Source: Lachnospiraceae bacterium UBA7060 (GTDB taxonomy: Bacteria > Bacillota > Clostridia > Lachnospirales > Lachnospiraceae). From it: a stretch of 64,000 nucleotides of DNA. The stretch is from positions 26,284 through 90,283 of the forward strand of contig DLAA01000017.1 of the NCBI GenBank assembly GCA_002493835.1, written 5' to 3'. The position numbers were made by a program, and so were the translations under genes. Below are positions 1 to 8,117 of the stretch, in pieces (within the stretch, counting starts at the first letter, position 1; each line of letters begins with the position of its first letter). The notes beneath the pieces are model-generated. The model was not told where the DNA came from and did not search any database. It saw only the letters and a program-made list of their open reading frames with translations.

Positions 1-704
1 CAAGGAAAATCTGTGAGCTGGAAAATGCAGATTCCTACCGCACAGAAGATTTTGTATTGGAAGGCGGTTCCATCCATGTGGACGGTGAAGGAACGGTTAT
101 GACGACGGAAATGTGCCTGTTAGACACAGGGCGAAATCCGTCCATGTCCAAGGAGCAGATTGAGGAAAAATTAAAGAGTTATCTAAACTGCAGTAAAGTT
201 CTCTGGATTCCAAACGGAATTGATCAGGGAGAAACGAATGGACATATAGATGATATCGCATGCTTTATCCGTCCCGGTGAAGCAGCATGCATTTACACAG
301 AAGACAAAAAACATCCATTTTACACCGTGTCCCAGGAAGTATACCATACCCTGTCCGGCATGACAGATGCCAGGGGAAGAACATTAAATGTCCATAAAAT
401 CTGCTGTACAAAATATCCGGTTACAATACCGGAACACTTTTGCATCGATCAGGTTGAAGGGTCAAAACCAAGAAACACAGGGGATCTTTGTATTGCATCT
501 TACCTGAATTTCCTGATTGTAAACGGTGGTGTGATTGTGCCACAGTATGATGATGAAAATGACAGGATGGCATTGGAACAGATTCAGGAACTGTTTCCTG
601 AACGGAGCGTGACAGGCGTCCAGACGAAAGAGATTGTATATGGCGGTGGAAATATCCACTGCATTACGCAGCAAGTGCCAAAGGCAATTACAACAGCAAA
701 CTGA
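1..704 (+). CDS. aguA: Agmatine deiminase, 3' part (5' end outside window)
   Basis: Hydrolyses agmatine to N-carbamoylputrescine and ammonia in the cytoplasm. The open frame runs in from the window edge (frame starting at base 3), so about 233 C-terminal residues of a family that is usually about 365 long are present. The motif DFVLEGGSIHVDGEG, the segment NGHIDD carrying the catalytic His/Asp, and the C-terminal GGGNIHCITQQ with the nucleophilic Cys (codon 660-662) are all typical of agmatine deiminase. A TTG at 57 is only an internal codon, because the conserved motif continues upstream of it. The next gene starts 16 bases after the stop, so the two are probably co-transcribed. The family call is firm. 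Agmatine as the substrate is inferred from motif similarity. Confidence 0.9.
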   Translation, partial: RKICELENADSYRTEDFVLEGGSIHVDGEGTVMTTEMCLLDTGRNPSMSKEQIEEKLKSYLNCSKVLWIPNGIDQGETNGHIDDIACFIRPGEAACIYTEDKKHPFYTVSQEVYHTLSGMTDARGRTLNVHKICCTKYPVTIPEHFCIDQVEGSKPRNTGDLCIASYLNFLIVNGGVIVPQYDDENDRMALEQIQELFPERSVTGVQTKEIVYGGGNIHCITQQVPKAITTAN

Positions 705-720
705 CATTAAGGAGGAAATT

Positions 721-2145
721 ATGCAGCGAAAACTTATGTACACAAAGCCAACCATTGATGAACTGAATACGTTTTATGAAGAAAAAATGGGCAGCACAGC
801 TCCGGAAAACAAAGAATATGTCTGTGAAGAACCAAATCCGTTCCGTGCGGTCGCGGAGTATGAAGAAATGGGAGGCATTATCTTTTCTTATATCGGAACA
901 GAAGCTCCTAAAGACAAACACAAACAGCTTCCTCCCAAAGGAGAACGGACATTTGGTGTACCCAATGAACTGATTGTCCTTACGCAGCAAAATGATACAG
1001 CCCACCCGGTACATACGTTTATTTTCTGCGATGATGAAACACAGCTCGAATCAATAAATGAATCCTTGCAGAAAACAGCCGATGAAATAGGCGCAATATT
1101 TAACCCTTCCCATGTACATCTGATCCCCTGGGACACTGATACCTACTGGACACGCGATTTTTCCCCTTGGTGGCTGTATAATGAGACAACAAAAGAATAT
1201 GGCATTGCCAAGCACATTTACACTTCTCTTGGAGGCGGTACCGTAGGCCTGGTGGAAGGATCAGAAAACGCGGCACTGGATGGCGGAACTGGTATTTTCC
1301 GTGGAAATGATGACTATGGCGCTGTAAAACTTGCCGATTTCCTAAATGCCCCTATCCGTCAGTGGAACAATGCGAAATGGCATGGGAATCCAAATAAAGA
1401 AACCATTCCTGAAAACAAATGGTTCTTTACCGGGCTGCTTCACGTAGGCGGAAATTATATGTGTACAACTGACGGCAGGATTGCGTCTTCTTATCTGGCA
1501 GCTACGCAGAATGAACTGCCAACAGATGAATACCTTGATGGAAATATCACAGCGGAATCCATAGACAGGCGTATGGATTATATTATGAGACAGTCAAACC
1601 GTTTTCTTGGGGCACAGCGCTACTACGCACTTGCTGATCCAACAGGTACCTATATTGGCCATATTGACTGCTGGGGAAAATTTTTATCTGACAACACGCT
1701 CCTTCTCGCGCAGACCAGTGACGGAAGAATTAATGAAGGACTTAGAGACATCGGCAGTTTTATGGAAGATTGTTATAAAAAAGAAAACAGGAAGCTTGAT
1801 GTAAAATATGTTACATGCCCCGATATTTATGTACCGGCCGGCGGTAATGAATGTGCAACCACAGCGCCATATACGAACAGCCTAATCCTGAATGGCTGCG
1901 TATATGTGCCGATTGCAGATGATAAATATGAATCTGCGAATCAGGCGGCTTTAGAGGCATATAAAGAAGCTTATTCCGGAAACTATAAAATTTATGGTAT
2001 CCGGGGCAAAAAGGAAACCCCATGGCTTGGAACAGATGCCCTGCACTGCAGGACAAACACAATCCCCAAAGCCGTGGTAGACAGATGGCTGAAAAGCCAG
2101 GGGCTTTATACTGACAAACCGCAGGATCCGGTAATATGGCCGTAA
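721..2145 (+). CDS. Agmatine/peptidylarginine deiminase-family protein
   Basis: A 474-residue member of the guanidino-group-modifying superfamily (PF04371-like), longer than agmatine deiminase. The ATG at 721 is chosen because TAAGGAGG lies at 708-715; an upstream ATG at 634 would overlap the previous gene and has no such site. Visible catalytic elements are GHID (His314, Asp316) and ALHCRTNTIPK with the expected nucleophile Cys443; VGGNY and AGGNE segments are also present. The length and the inserted blocks resemble bacterial peptidylarginine-deiminase-like proteins more than AguA. No signal peptide is evident, so it probably acts in the cytoplasm on a free guanidino compound rather than on secreted proteins. 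It sits between aguA and a decarboxylase, which suggests arginine or agmatine derivatives. The substrate is unknown. Confidence 0.8.
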   Translation: MQRKLMYTKPTIDELNTFYEEKMGSTAPENKEYVCEEPNPFRAVAEYEEMGGIIFSYIGTEAPKDKHKQLPPKGERTFGVPNELIVLTQQNDTAHPVHTFIFCDDETQLESINESLQKTADEIGAIFNPSHVHLIPWDTDTYWTRDFSPWWLYNETTKEYGIAKHIYTSLGGGTVGLVEGSENAALDGGTGIFRGNDDYGAVKLADFLNAPIRQWNNAKWHGNPNKETIPENKWFFTGLLHVGGNYMCTTDGRIASSYLAATQNELPTDEYLDGNITAESIDRRMDYIMRQSNRFLGAQRYYALADPTGTYIGHIDCWGKFLSDNTLLLAQTSDGRINEGLRDIGSFMEDCYKKENRKLDVKYVTCPDIYVPAGGNECATTAPYTNSLILNGCVYVPIADDKYESANQAALEAYKEAYSGNYKIYGIRGKKETPWLGTDALHCRTNTIPKAVVDRWLKSQGLYTDKPQDPVIWP

Positions 2146-2194
2146 AACAGATAGAAACAACCAAAGACAACGTACATCAGAAAGGAATATCAGT

Positions 2195-3502
2195 ATGAAA
2201 ATCAAACAAAGCTTTGGAGAATGGCTTCCGCAGAACCGCAGGCTTGTTGCTGACTGGGTAAATAAACTGATTGAAGATTCCACCCAGAACATGAAACTAA
2301 GAACCGCAGCCGATGGATCAGGCGCTGAACAGGATTTTGTACATAAAGAAGTCGCTGAATTTAAGCAGTCTGTGGTAGAAGATCCTGTACTGCGTCTTCT
2401 GGCCGAGCAGATGATTGAACAGGGCTATGCATATGACCCGCAGGACCCGACCGGAAAACCACAAATTCACGACCTGGATACTCTATTTCATGTAATAGAT
2501 GCCATTATGGATATTGCACCTGAATATATGCAGCCTGATGCCCAGGGCAGGGGATTAATTGGTTTTCCTATTAATGCTGTACTGGATTGGTGCATGGGAA
2601 CGCAGGCTGGCTATGCATTTTTCCTGCATGAAAAAGTAAATTCATGTCTAAACAAAATATTAAGCAAATGGTGCGAATTTTTAAACAGCCCTGCATCAGC
2701 CTACGTATTAAATACCAATAAAACTGGCTGGTTATGCCCTGAAGCGGTAGAAGAGCTTGCGCTTGATGAATACATAATAGATAAAGAAGATGAACATTAT
2801 GGTTTCAAATCGTGGAATGATTTTTTTACCAGACGGTTTAAACCTGGTATGCGAAAGATAGATTCGCCAGACGATCCCTATGTGATTGTCAATGCCTGCG
2901 AGTCCGCGGCATACCGCATTGCAGACCATGTAAAGGCAGATACAAAATTCTGGCTGAAAGAGCAGCCGTATTCCCTCGAATATATGCTGGACCACCATGA
3001 ATTCACGCAGCGTTTTGTGGGCGGCACGGTATATCAAGCATTCCTGAGTGCTACGCATTACCACTGCTGGCATGCTCCGGTTAATGGAACGATTGCCAGT
3101 GTAAAATTAATCCCAGGTACTTATTATGCGGAGATTAATGAATTCCCATATGATGACGCCGGTCCCAATGACTCCCAGGCATATATTACCCATGTGGCGG
3201 CCAGAGCCATTATTATGATCGAGGCAGATAATAAAGACATTGGAATGGTATGCTTTATGCCTGTTGGTATGAGTGAAGTATCTTCCTGTGATGTAGCAGT
3301 AAAAACTGGGTGCAAGGTTAAAAAAGGAGACTTTTTAGGCAGGTTCCTGTTTGGCGGATCTACCCACTGCCTGATTTTTGAACCGGGTGTGATTAAAAAG
3401 TTTGCAAGTGACGCTATTCCAGCACCTGATTTCAACAATTCAACCATACAGAAGCTAGGAAGCCGGTTGGCAGTTGCAAACAAAAAGAATAAAAATTCAT
3501 AA
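2195..3502 (+). CDS. Phosphatidylserine-decarboxylase-fold enzyme, PsiD-like architecture
   Basis: A 435-residue protein with an N-terminal accessory region (about residues 20-180, PF12588-like) followed by a phosphatidylserine-decarboxylase catalytic domain. The self-cleavage motif is GGST at residues 387-390; cleavage before Ser389 would create the pyruvoyl cofactor. The HYHCWHAPVNG segment is the conserved His-containing strand of the family. No transmembrane helix is seen, unlike classical membrane PSDs. Known proteins with this accessory-plus-catalytic layout and about 440 residues include the fungal tryptophan decarboxylase PsiD, so a soluble amino-acid decarboxylase is the better inference. 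The start ATG at 2195 follows AGAAAGGAA. Neighbouring deiminases make arginine or a derivative a plausible substrate, but nothing in the sequence proves it. Confidence 0.75.
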   Translation: MKIKQSFGEWLPQNRRLVADWVNKLIEDSTQNMKLRTAADGSGAEQDFVHKEVAEFKQSVVEDPVLRLLAEQMIEQGYAYDPQDPTGKPQIHDLDTLFHVIDAIMDIAPEYMQPDAQGRGLIGFPINAVLDWCMGTQAGYAFFLHEKVNSCLNKILSKWCEFLNSPASAYVLNTNKTGWLCPEAVEELALDEYIIDKEDEHYGFKSWNDFFTRRFKPGMRKIDSPDDPYVIVNACESAAYRIADHVKADTKFWLKEQPYSLEYMLDHHEFTQRFVGGTVYQAFLSATHYHCWHAPVNGTIASVKLIPGTYYAEINEFPYDDAGPNDSQAYITHVAARAIIMIEADNKDIGMVCFMPVGMSEVSSCDVAVKTGCKVKKGDFLGRFLFGGSTHCLIFEPGVIKKFASDAIPAPDFNNSTIQKLGSRLAVANKKNKNS

Positions 3503-3521
3503 TCTCCTGAAAGAGGTAAAT

Positions 3522-4937
3522 ATGTGTACAAGTATCGCATGCGGGAAAAACGCATCAAAAAACAATGTGGTAATAATTGCCAGAAATGAAGATTATCCAA
3601 TAAACAACTGGAATAAACACATGAAATTTCACAAAACCCCGCCATATACGAAAATACAGAAGCAATGGCTCCTCGGTAACGGCCTGACAGTCGAAACACC
3701 TGAAAACGCCTTTTCCTATTGTTCCATGCCGGACGCGGATGAGGAAGCCTGCGGAATTGGCGGCAATTATTTGTTTGAAGCAAGGGGAATCAATGAAAAA
3801 GATGTTGCAGTCACTGCAACAAATTCGCTGCAGACAAATGATATGGCAAAGAAAGCCGACCTGTTTGTCCTCTCCCCCGGCATAGAAGAATCTGTCATTG
3901 CCACACTTTTGCTTCCGCAGGCCAAAAGCGCCAGGCATGCTGTCCGGTTATTGGGGGAATATGTAACAAAATATGGTGCTGCTGAAGCCAATGGTGTCCT
4001 TATGGCTGATGAAAATGAAGTATGGTATATGGAAATCGGCTCGGCTCGGCACTGGATTGCAGTGAAGATTCCGGATGATAGATATCTGGCAGTTGCAAAC
4101 AGCATGAGGATTCATGGCGTAGACTTGACAGATCAGAACCACGTTTTATCCTCTGAAGGTTTGTATGATTTTGTGATAGAGCATAAACTGCTTGAAAATC
4201 CAAATCGAACAGAGTTTGATTTTGCTGCAGCATTTGGACAGCCAGGGAAATCCGAATCCGGTGAAATCGATCCCTATTACAATATAGACCGTATATGGCT
4301 CGCACAAAGCATCCTTTCGCCGTCACTTAAACCAGAAATACGGCAGAAGGAACCTTATGAACTGTTTATGAAGCCGGATCAGCCTGTTACACCTGCACGC
4401 ATCATGGAAGTGCTCCGCAGTACTTTTAAAGGGACTCCGCTAGAGCATGAACCTGATGCTGCCCGCCCGATCGGTGTAGTACGCACCCTGCAAAGCCATA
4501 TTATGACATTAGACAGCCGGCTCCCAGACGGGCTCAAGGGCGTTATCTGGCAAGCTATGGGAAGTCCATTATGCAGTGTTTATGTACCGTTTTATGCATT
4601 GGCAGATGAAATTCCCGAAACATATTCATGCGGCAGCTCTGATTCTTTCTCACCAGACAGTATATGGTGGATATGGAGAGGTCTGTTTGCCCTTGCCAGC
4701 CAGATGGACGCACTGGATAATCTTTTAGATTACTGCAGAACCTGGGAAGAGTATTTTATCAAGTCTCACGAGACTATGAATGAAATTCTGGAACAGTGTT
4801 CCTCCGTTGATATTTCAGATGCACAATTGATGGCAAAAGCTTACAGTAAAAGCAGCCTGTCCTTGATGGCTGATGGTGCTGTGAAGAAATACCAGTCCTT
4901 AATGGCTGTGCTAACAGCGGCACAAAAAGATAAATAG
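3522..4937 (+). CDS. Peptidase family C69-type Ntn hydrolase
   Basis: A 471-residue N-terminal-nucleophile hydrolase. The ATG at 3522 is chosen because it puts MCTSIACGKNAS at the N-terminus. Cys2, exposed after Met removal, is the family nucleophile, and the following IIARNEDY matches the C69 dipeptidase pattern. The ATG at 3474 lies inside the previous gene and would bury the nucleophile. An AAAGAGG site precedes the chosen start. C69 enzymes are dipeptidases or related amidases. Together with the upstream deiminases and decarboxylase it may release or remove an amide-linked amino acid. No signal peptide is seen. The last gene of the cluster; no clear terminator follows. Confidence 0.8.
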   Translation: MCTSIACGKNASKNNVVIIARNEDYPINNWNKHMKFHKTPPYTKIQKQWLLGNGLTVETPENAFSYCSMPDADEEACGIGGNYLFEARGINEKDVAVTATNSLQTNDMAKKADLFVLSPGIEESVIATLLLPQAKSARHAVRLLGEYVTKYGAAEANGVLMADENEVWYMEIGSARHWIAVKIPDDRYLAVANSMRIHGVDLTDQNHVLSSEGLYDFVIEHKLLENPNRTEFDFAAAFGQPGKSESGEIDPYYNIDRIWLAQSILSPSLKPEIRQKEPYELFMKPDQPVTPARIMEVLRSTFKGTPLEHEPDAARPIGVVRTLQSHIMTLDSRLPDGLKGVIWQAMGSPLCSVYVPFYALADEIPETYSCGSSDSFSPDSIWWIWRGLFALASQMDALDNLLDYCRTWEEYFIKSHETMNEILEQCSSVDISDAQLMAKAYSKSSLSLMADGAVKKYQSLMAVLTAAQKDK

Positions 4938-5051
4938 CAATAATGACCACTGCTTTTGCTGCCATCTGCATGTTATTTTCCTTCTCCTTTCCTCGTCCAT
5001 GCTCGACTCCGTGGAATACGGTCCTCTTCTCATGCTCTATAGTTTTTTCCC

Positions 5052-5080
5052 TTGCATGTGTGTATGATTATGTATATAAT
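5052..5080 (+). promoter_or_regulatory. Sigma-A-type promoter for the membrane protein gene
   Basis: TTGCAT (5052-5057) and TATAAT (5075-5080) are separated by exactly 17 bases, with an A/T-rich start region downstream. Transcription would begin near 5087, which rules out the TTG at 5080 as the start codon of the next gene. The rest of 4938-5051 shows no other recognisable element. Confidence 0.65.
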
Positions 5081-5172
5081 TGTTGAAGCAAATAATAGGA
5101 TTAGGAACACTTCATTTTGAAGAGATAACGGTGATTAAGCAAGGAAAAGTGAGTAAGGCAGGATGGGAAGGT

Positions 5173-6936
5173 ATGTTGGAAAAAAGGGACAGGATATTAG
5201 AATTAATAACTATATTTATGCAGAAAATTGTGCATTTTCTGTTTGGACTGATCATATCAGCATTGCTGGTATTAAGTGGGTTTTCTACATGTGTGGTCTT
5301 GTATAATAATGGCGGTGAACATGTTGTATATATTGGAGACAACATGGCATGGAATTTGATATTTGGAATTGGTGTTCTGTTAGCGATAGTGGCAGCCAAA
5401 CTTTTGTATGACAGGTTTTCAAGCAGTAAAATGTGCGTGTATGCAAGGAAGATAGTAACATACAGAAATATCAGACGATTAGGGCTGTTTGTTTTATTTT
5501 TGGCAGGTTTCCTGTTGGTATATTATACAAGACTGGATGCCAAGGTTGACCAGTATTATATCATGGATGCGGCACATGCTCTCAGAATTGGCGATTATAA
5601 TCCGTTTCTGACAGATGGGAATGTCGGTTATGTGGCCAGATATCCGCATCAGGCGGGAATTGTAGTATTTTTATATTTTTTGGGAGAAATCATTGGTGAT
5701 TACAACTATGTGGGTTTCCAGCTAATTAATGTAATTGCTTTGGCAGGGATATATAAGACAATGCTGGACATTGCAAAATTATGGGGAATTGGACATAGGC
5801 GCAGCATACTGCTTCTGTTTTTGGAAATGGCATTTATTCCACTGGTTATGTATACAACATTCGTATATGGTACTTTGATTGGTTTGGCTTTATCTTTGGC
5901 AGCTATAAAAAATGAACTTAAATTTTTTTTGGAGAAAAAGTACAGGTTTGCGGTAGCAGCGGCAATAGAGATTTCATTGGCTGTTGTTATCAAAAATAAT
6001 TACCTAATATTTATGCTGGGGATGCTTTTGGCAGCTATGGTGGAGGCATTCAGGAAAAAAGATACTGATTTTTTGATTGCTCTTGCATTTATAGTGATAG
6101 CTTGTGAATCAGTTCCCAAACTGCCGGCGAAGTTTATTGAGAATAAGACGGGAGTGGAGCTTTCGGAGGGGATATCTTCCATCGCATGGGTAGCCATGGG
6201 ACTGCAGGAAAATGATGAAAGGGCAAATGGCTGGTATAATAATTTTTTATTAAGTTCGTATTTTGGTGCGGGAAGAGATAGTTCGAAACAGTCAATAGCA
6301 GCTATGCGGGAGATTGTGAGCCGCTTTGGATATTTTAGCGAGCATAAGCTTGAGGCAGTAGATTTTTTTGCGAAAAAAACTGCTTCTGAATGGAATGATC
6401 CCACTTTTCAGGGACATTGGATTTTACAGTATAGGAATAGTGAATTGGGAGAAAACAGATTTGCTGCATGGCTTACCAGTGTGCCAGTACTTGATATTAT
6501 GTTAAAATTTACTAATAGGATTCATTTTATTATTTTGCTTGGCGCTTTCTTGAGTCTGTTATTTGGGGACAAAAAATGGCTTGACCATTCGATTGTTTTT
6601 GAGATTATATTCATTGGAGGCTTTATATTTCACTTTTTCTGGGAGGCAAAAGGTCAGTATACACTGCCATATTTTGTTTTACTGTTACCCTTTGCAGCGC
6701 AGGGAGTGGCATCAGTGTGTAATTTATGTGTAGGGCACGAGCCTTTGAAAGAAAAGATTTCATGGAAAATGCTTATACCCATTGCAGTTGTTATGGCTGT
6801 AGCACTCCTTAGCTCAAGCAATGAATATTTGCAGACAATGTTTCGCCAGGATATGGATACACAGGAGTATGAATGGTATTTGAATGGTGAATACAGTGCT
6901 TGGATGCTTTTGGGAGAAAAGACGTGGAATATTTGA
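5173..6936 (+). CDS. Polytopic membrane protein, GT-C glycosyltransferase-like
   Basis: About 587 residues with roughly a dozen hydrophobic helices. After the first pair of helices comes YYTRLDAKVDQYYIMDAA, an acidic first extracellular loop. With the following region (RYPHQAGIVVF) this resembles the Asp-containing loop of polyprenyl-phosphate-dependent GT-C glycosyltransferases (PMT/ArnT class). Such enzymes move sugars onto lipids or proteins on the outer face of the membrane. The ATG at 5173 is preferred, with AAGGCAGG and GGGAAGG upstream, because the longer frame starts inside the promoter. Alternative in-frame starts between 5087 and 5173 cannot be excluded. A single-gene unit between its own promoter and terminator. 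The acceptor is unknown and the family call is tentative. Confidence 0.5.
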   Translation: MLEKRDRILELITIFMQKIVHFLFGLIISALLVLSGFSTCVVLYNNGGEHVVYIGDNMAWNLIFGIGVLLAIVAAKLLYDRFSSSKMCVYARKIVTYRNIRRLGLFVLFLAGFLLVYYTRLDAKVDQYYIMDAAHALRIGDYNPFLTDGNVGYVARYPHQAGIVVFLYFLGEIIGDYNYVGFQLINVIALAGIYKTMLDIAKLWGIGHRRSILLLFLEMAFIPLVMYTTFVYGTLIGLALSLAAIKNELKFFLEKKYRFAVAAAIEISLAVVIKNNYLIFMLGMLLAAMVEAFRKKDTDFLIALAFIVIACESVPKLPAKFIENKTGVELSEGISSIAWVAMGLQENDERANGWYNNFLLSSYFGAGRDSSKQSIAAMREIVSRFGYFSEHKLEAVDFFAKKTASEWNDPTFQGHWILQYRNSELGENRFAAWLTSVPVLDIMLKFTNRIHFIILLGAFLSLLFGDKKWLDHSIVFEIIFIGGFIFHFFWEAKGQYTLPYFVLLLPFAAQGVASVCNLCVGHEPLKEKISWKMLIPIAVVMAVALLSSSNEYLQTMFRQDMDTQEYEWYLNGEYSAWMLLGEKTWNI

Positions 6937-7146
6937 CAGCTACAGAGAAAATGGCAGATGCAATACACGGTGTTTATGAAATTATGGAAAAGAAGCTCGC
7001 AGGAGGCTGATCCTGTGACGATTTTATCAGAAGCTCTTATTGGTGTAATTTTAACATTACATTAATAAGAGCTTTTTTGATTGCAGCCGGGATTCACAGA
7101 AGACGTCAGAATTGCAAAATATGCCGTTAAGGTTGCAAAAGATTAA
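6933..7146 (+). other. Short coding-like fragments between genes
   Basis: Two short frames look like C-terminal ends of lost genes. One at 6933-7010 has 25 codons, includes MADAIHGVYEIMEKK, and overlaps the preceding stop. The other at 7081-7146 has 21 codons and includes PGFTEDVRIAKYAVK. Neither has a convincing ribosome site or start, and they flank a terminator. They could be remnants of deleted genes or chance frames; no family is recognised. No other gene is visible in 6937-7203. Confidence 0.25.
7031..7078 (+). terminator. Rho-independent terminator
   Basis: AAGCTCTTATT (7031-7041) pairs with AATAAGAGCTT (7064-7074), followed by a T run. This closes the GT-C-like gene unit and separates it from the HAD phosphatase operon. 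The A/T-rich loop of 22 bases is longer than usual. Confidence 0.75.
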
Positions 7147-7203
7147 TCCTTAAAGGAAAGAATAGTATGGTATGATCAAAAACAAGAGAGGGAGGCAGAC
7201 AAA

Positions 7204-8088
7204 ATGGCAATAAAGTGGATTGTAACGGATATGGACGGCACCTTGTTAGACGGAAAAGACAGGATCTCAGAGGAAACGCTTTCCTATTTGACTGCTTGTC
7301 AGAAAAAGGGGGTTCGTCTGGTTTTGGCCAGCGGACGAAGCTTTGTGCGTTTGATGCCCTATGTAAAAGAACTGCAGATGGAGAAATATAATGGCATTTT
7401 AATAGAAATTAACGGCTTGGCGCTGAATCGCCTGGGCACAGGAGAACGGACGGTTTTTGCCCAGCTGGAAGAAGAAGATATCAAAGATTTGTATGCTTTT
7501 CTGGTTGAACAGAATACGGAGATACAGGGATATGAGGACGATACGGTTTATTACCGGATACCCGAGTGGCAGCGTGCACTTAAGATTCAGGAAAGAGTAG
7601 AACGCGGGTATCAGGAAAATCACCCTCTGATTGGGAGCGCGTGGTCCTGGGTGATTTCGAATGATTTTTCCCATAACTATCCGCATTTGATTGAAATATC
7701 TTCTTTGGAGGAGCTTCCTAAAAGATTAAATAAGATAAATTGTGATGATACACCCGAGCATATTGAGCAGATCTTTTCCCGTATGCTGGAGCGGTTTTCG
7801 GGAAAGTATGAAATGGTAAGAACTTGTCCCAGGCTGATTGAGACCGCGCCAGGAGGTATTACCAAGGGAAAGACGCTCGAAAGACTTATGCAGGAGGAAA
7901 AGATTGACAGGGATGAGATTCTGGTATTCGGGGATGGTGAGAATGATGTGGAAATGTTTCGGCAGGCGGTTCACAGCATTGCTATGGGAAATGCGGCCGA
8001 TTATGTGAAAGAACAGGCATCGGAAGTGACGGATTCGAACAATGAGGAAGGGGTTTTAAAAGTACTGAAAAAATACCGGGTATTGTAG
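7204..8088 (+). CDS. HAD-superfamily (Cof/IIB) sugar-phosphate phosphatase
   Basis: A 294-residue cytoplasmic phosphatase of the Cof subfamily. Motif I is TDMDGTLLDG near the N-terminus with the nucleophilic Asp. Motif II is in LVLASGRSF. Motif IV is FGDGENDVEMF followed by AMGNAADYVKEQA, the usual Cof C-terminus. Between them lies the IIB cap. A GAGAGGGAGG site at 7185-7194 sets the start. It stands 29 bases upstream of the PRD regulator and points into the glucosaminate-type operon, so it may dephosphorylate a sugar-phosphate intermediate of that pathway. The substrate cannot be told from sequence. Confidence 0.85.
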   Translation: MAIKWIVTDMDGTLLDGKDRISEETLSYLTACQKKGVRLVLASGRSFVRLMPYVKELQMEKYNGILIEINGLALNRLGTGERTVFAQLEEEDIKDLYAFLVEQNTEIQGYEDDTVYYRIPEWQRALKIQERVERGYQENHPLIGSAWSWVISNDFSHNYPHLIEISSLEELPKRLNKINCDDTPEHIEQIFSRMLERFSGKYEMVRTCPRLIETAPGGITKGKTLERLMQEEKIDRDEILVFGDGENDVEMFRQAVHSIAMGNAADYVKEQASEVTDSNNEEGVLKVLKKYRVL

Positions 8089-8117
8089 CAGCCGGTAAAT
8101 GGATAAGGAGGCTGACT

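Noticed and set aside
2195..3502. Calling the PSD-fold protein a phospholipid enzyme (psd).
   Set aside because: No membrane helix is seen, the accessory domain matches amino-acid decarboxylase relatives, and the neighbours are deiminases.
5080..5172. TTG 5080 as the start of the GT-C-like membrane protein.
   Set aside because: It lies inside the TATAAT of a 17-base-spaced promoter, so it would not be in the transcript.
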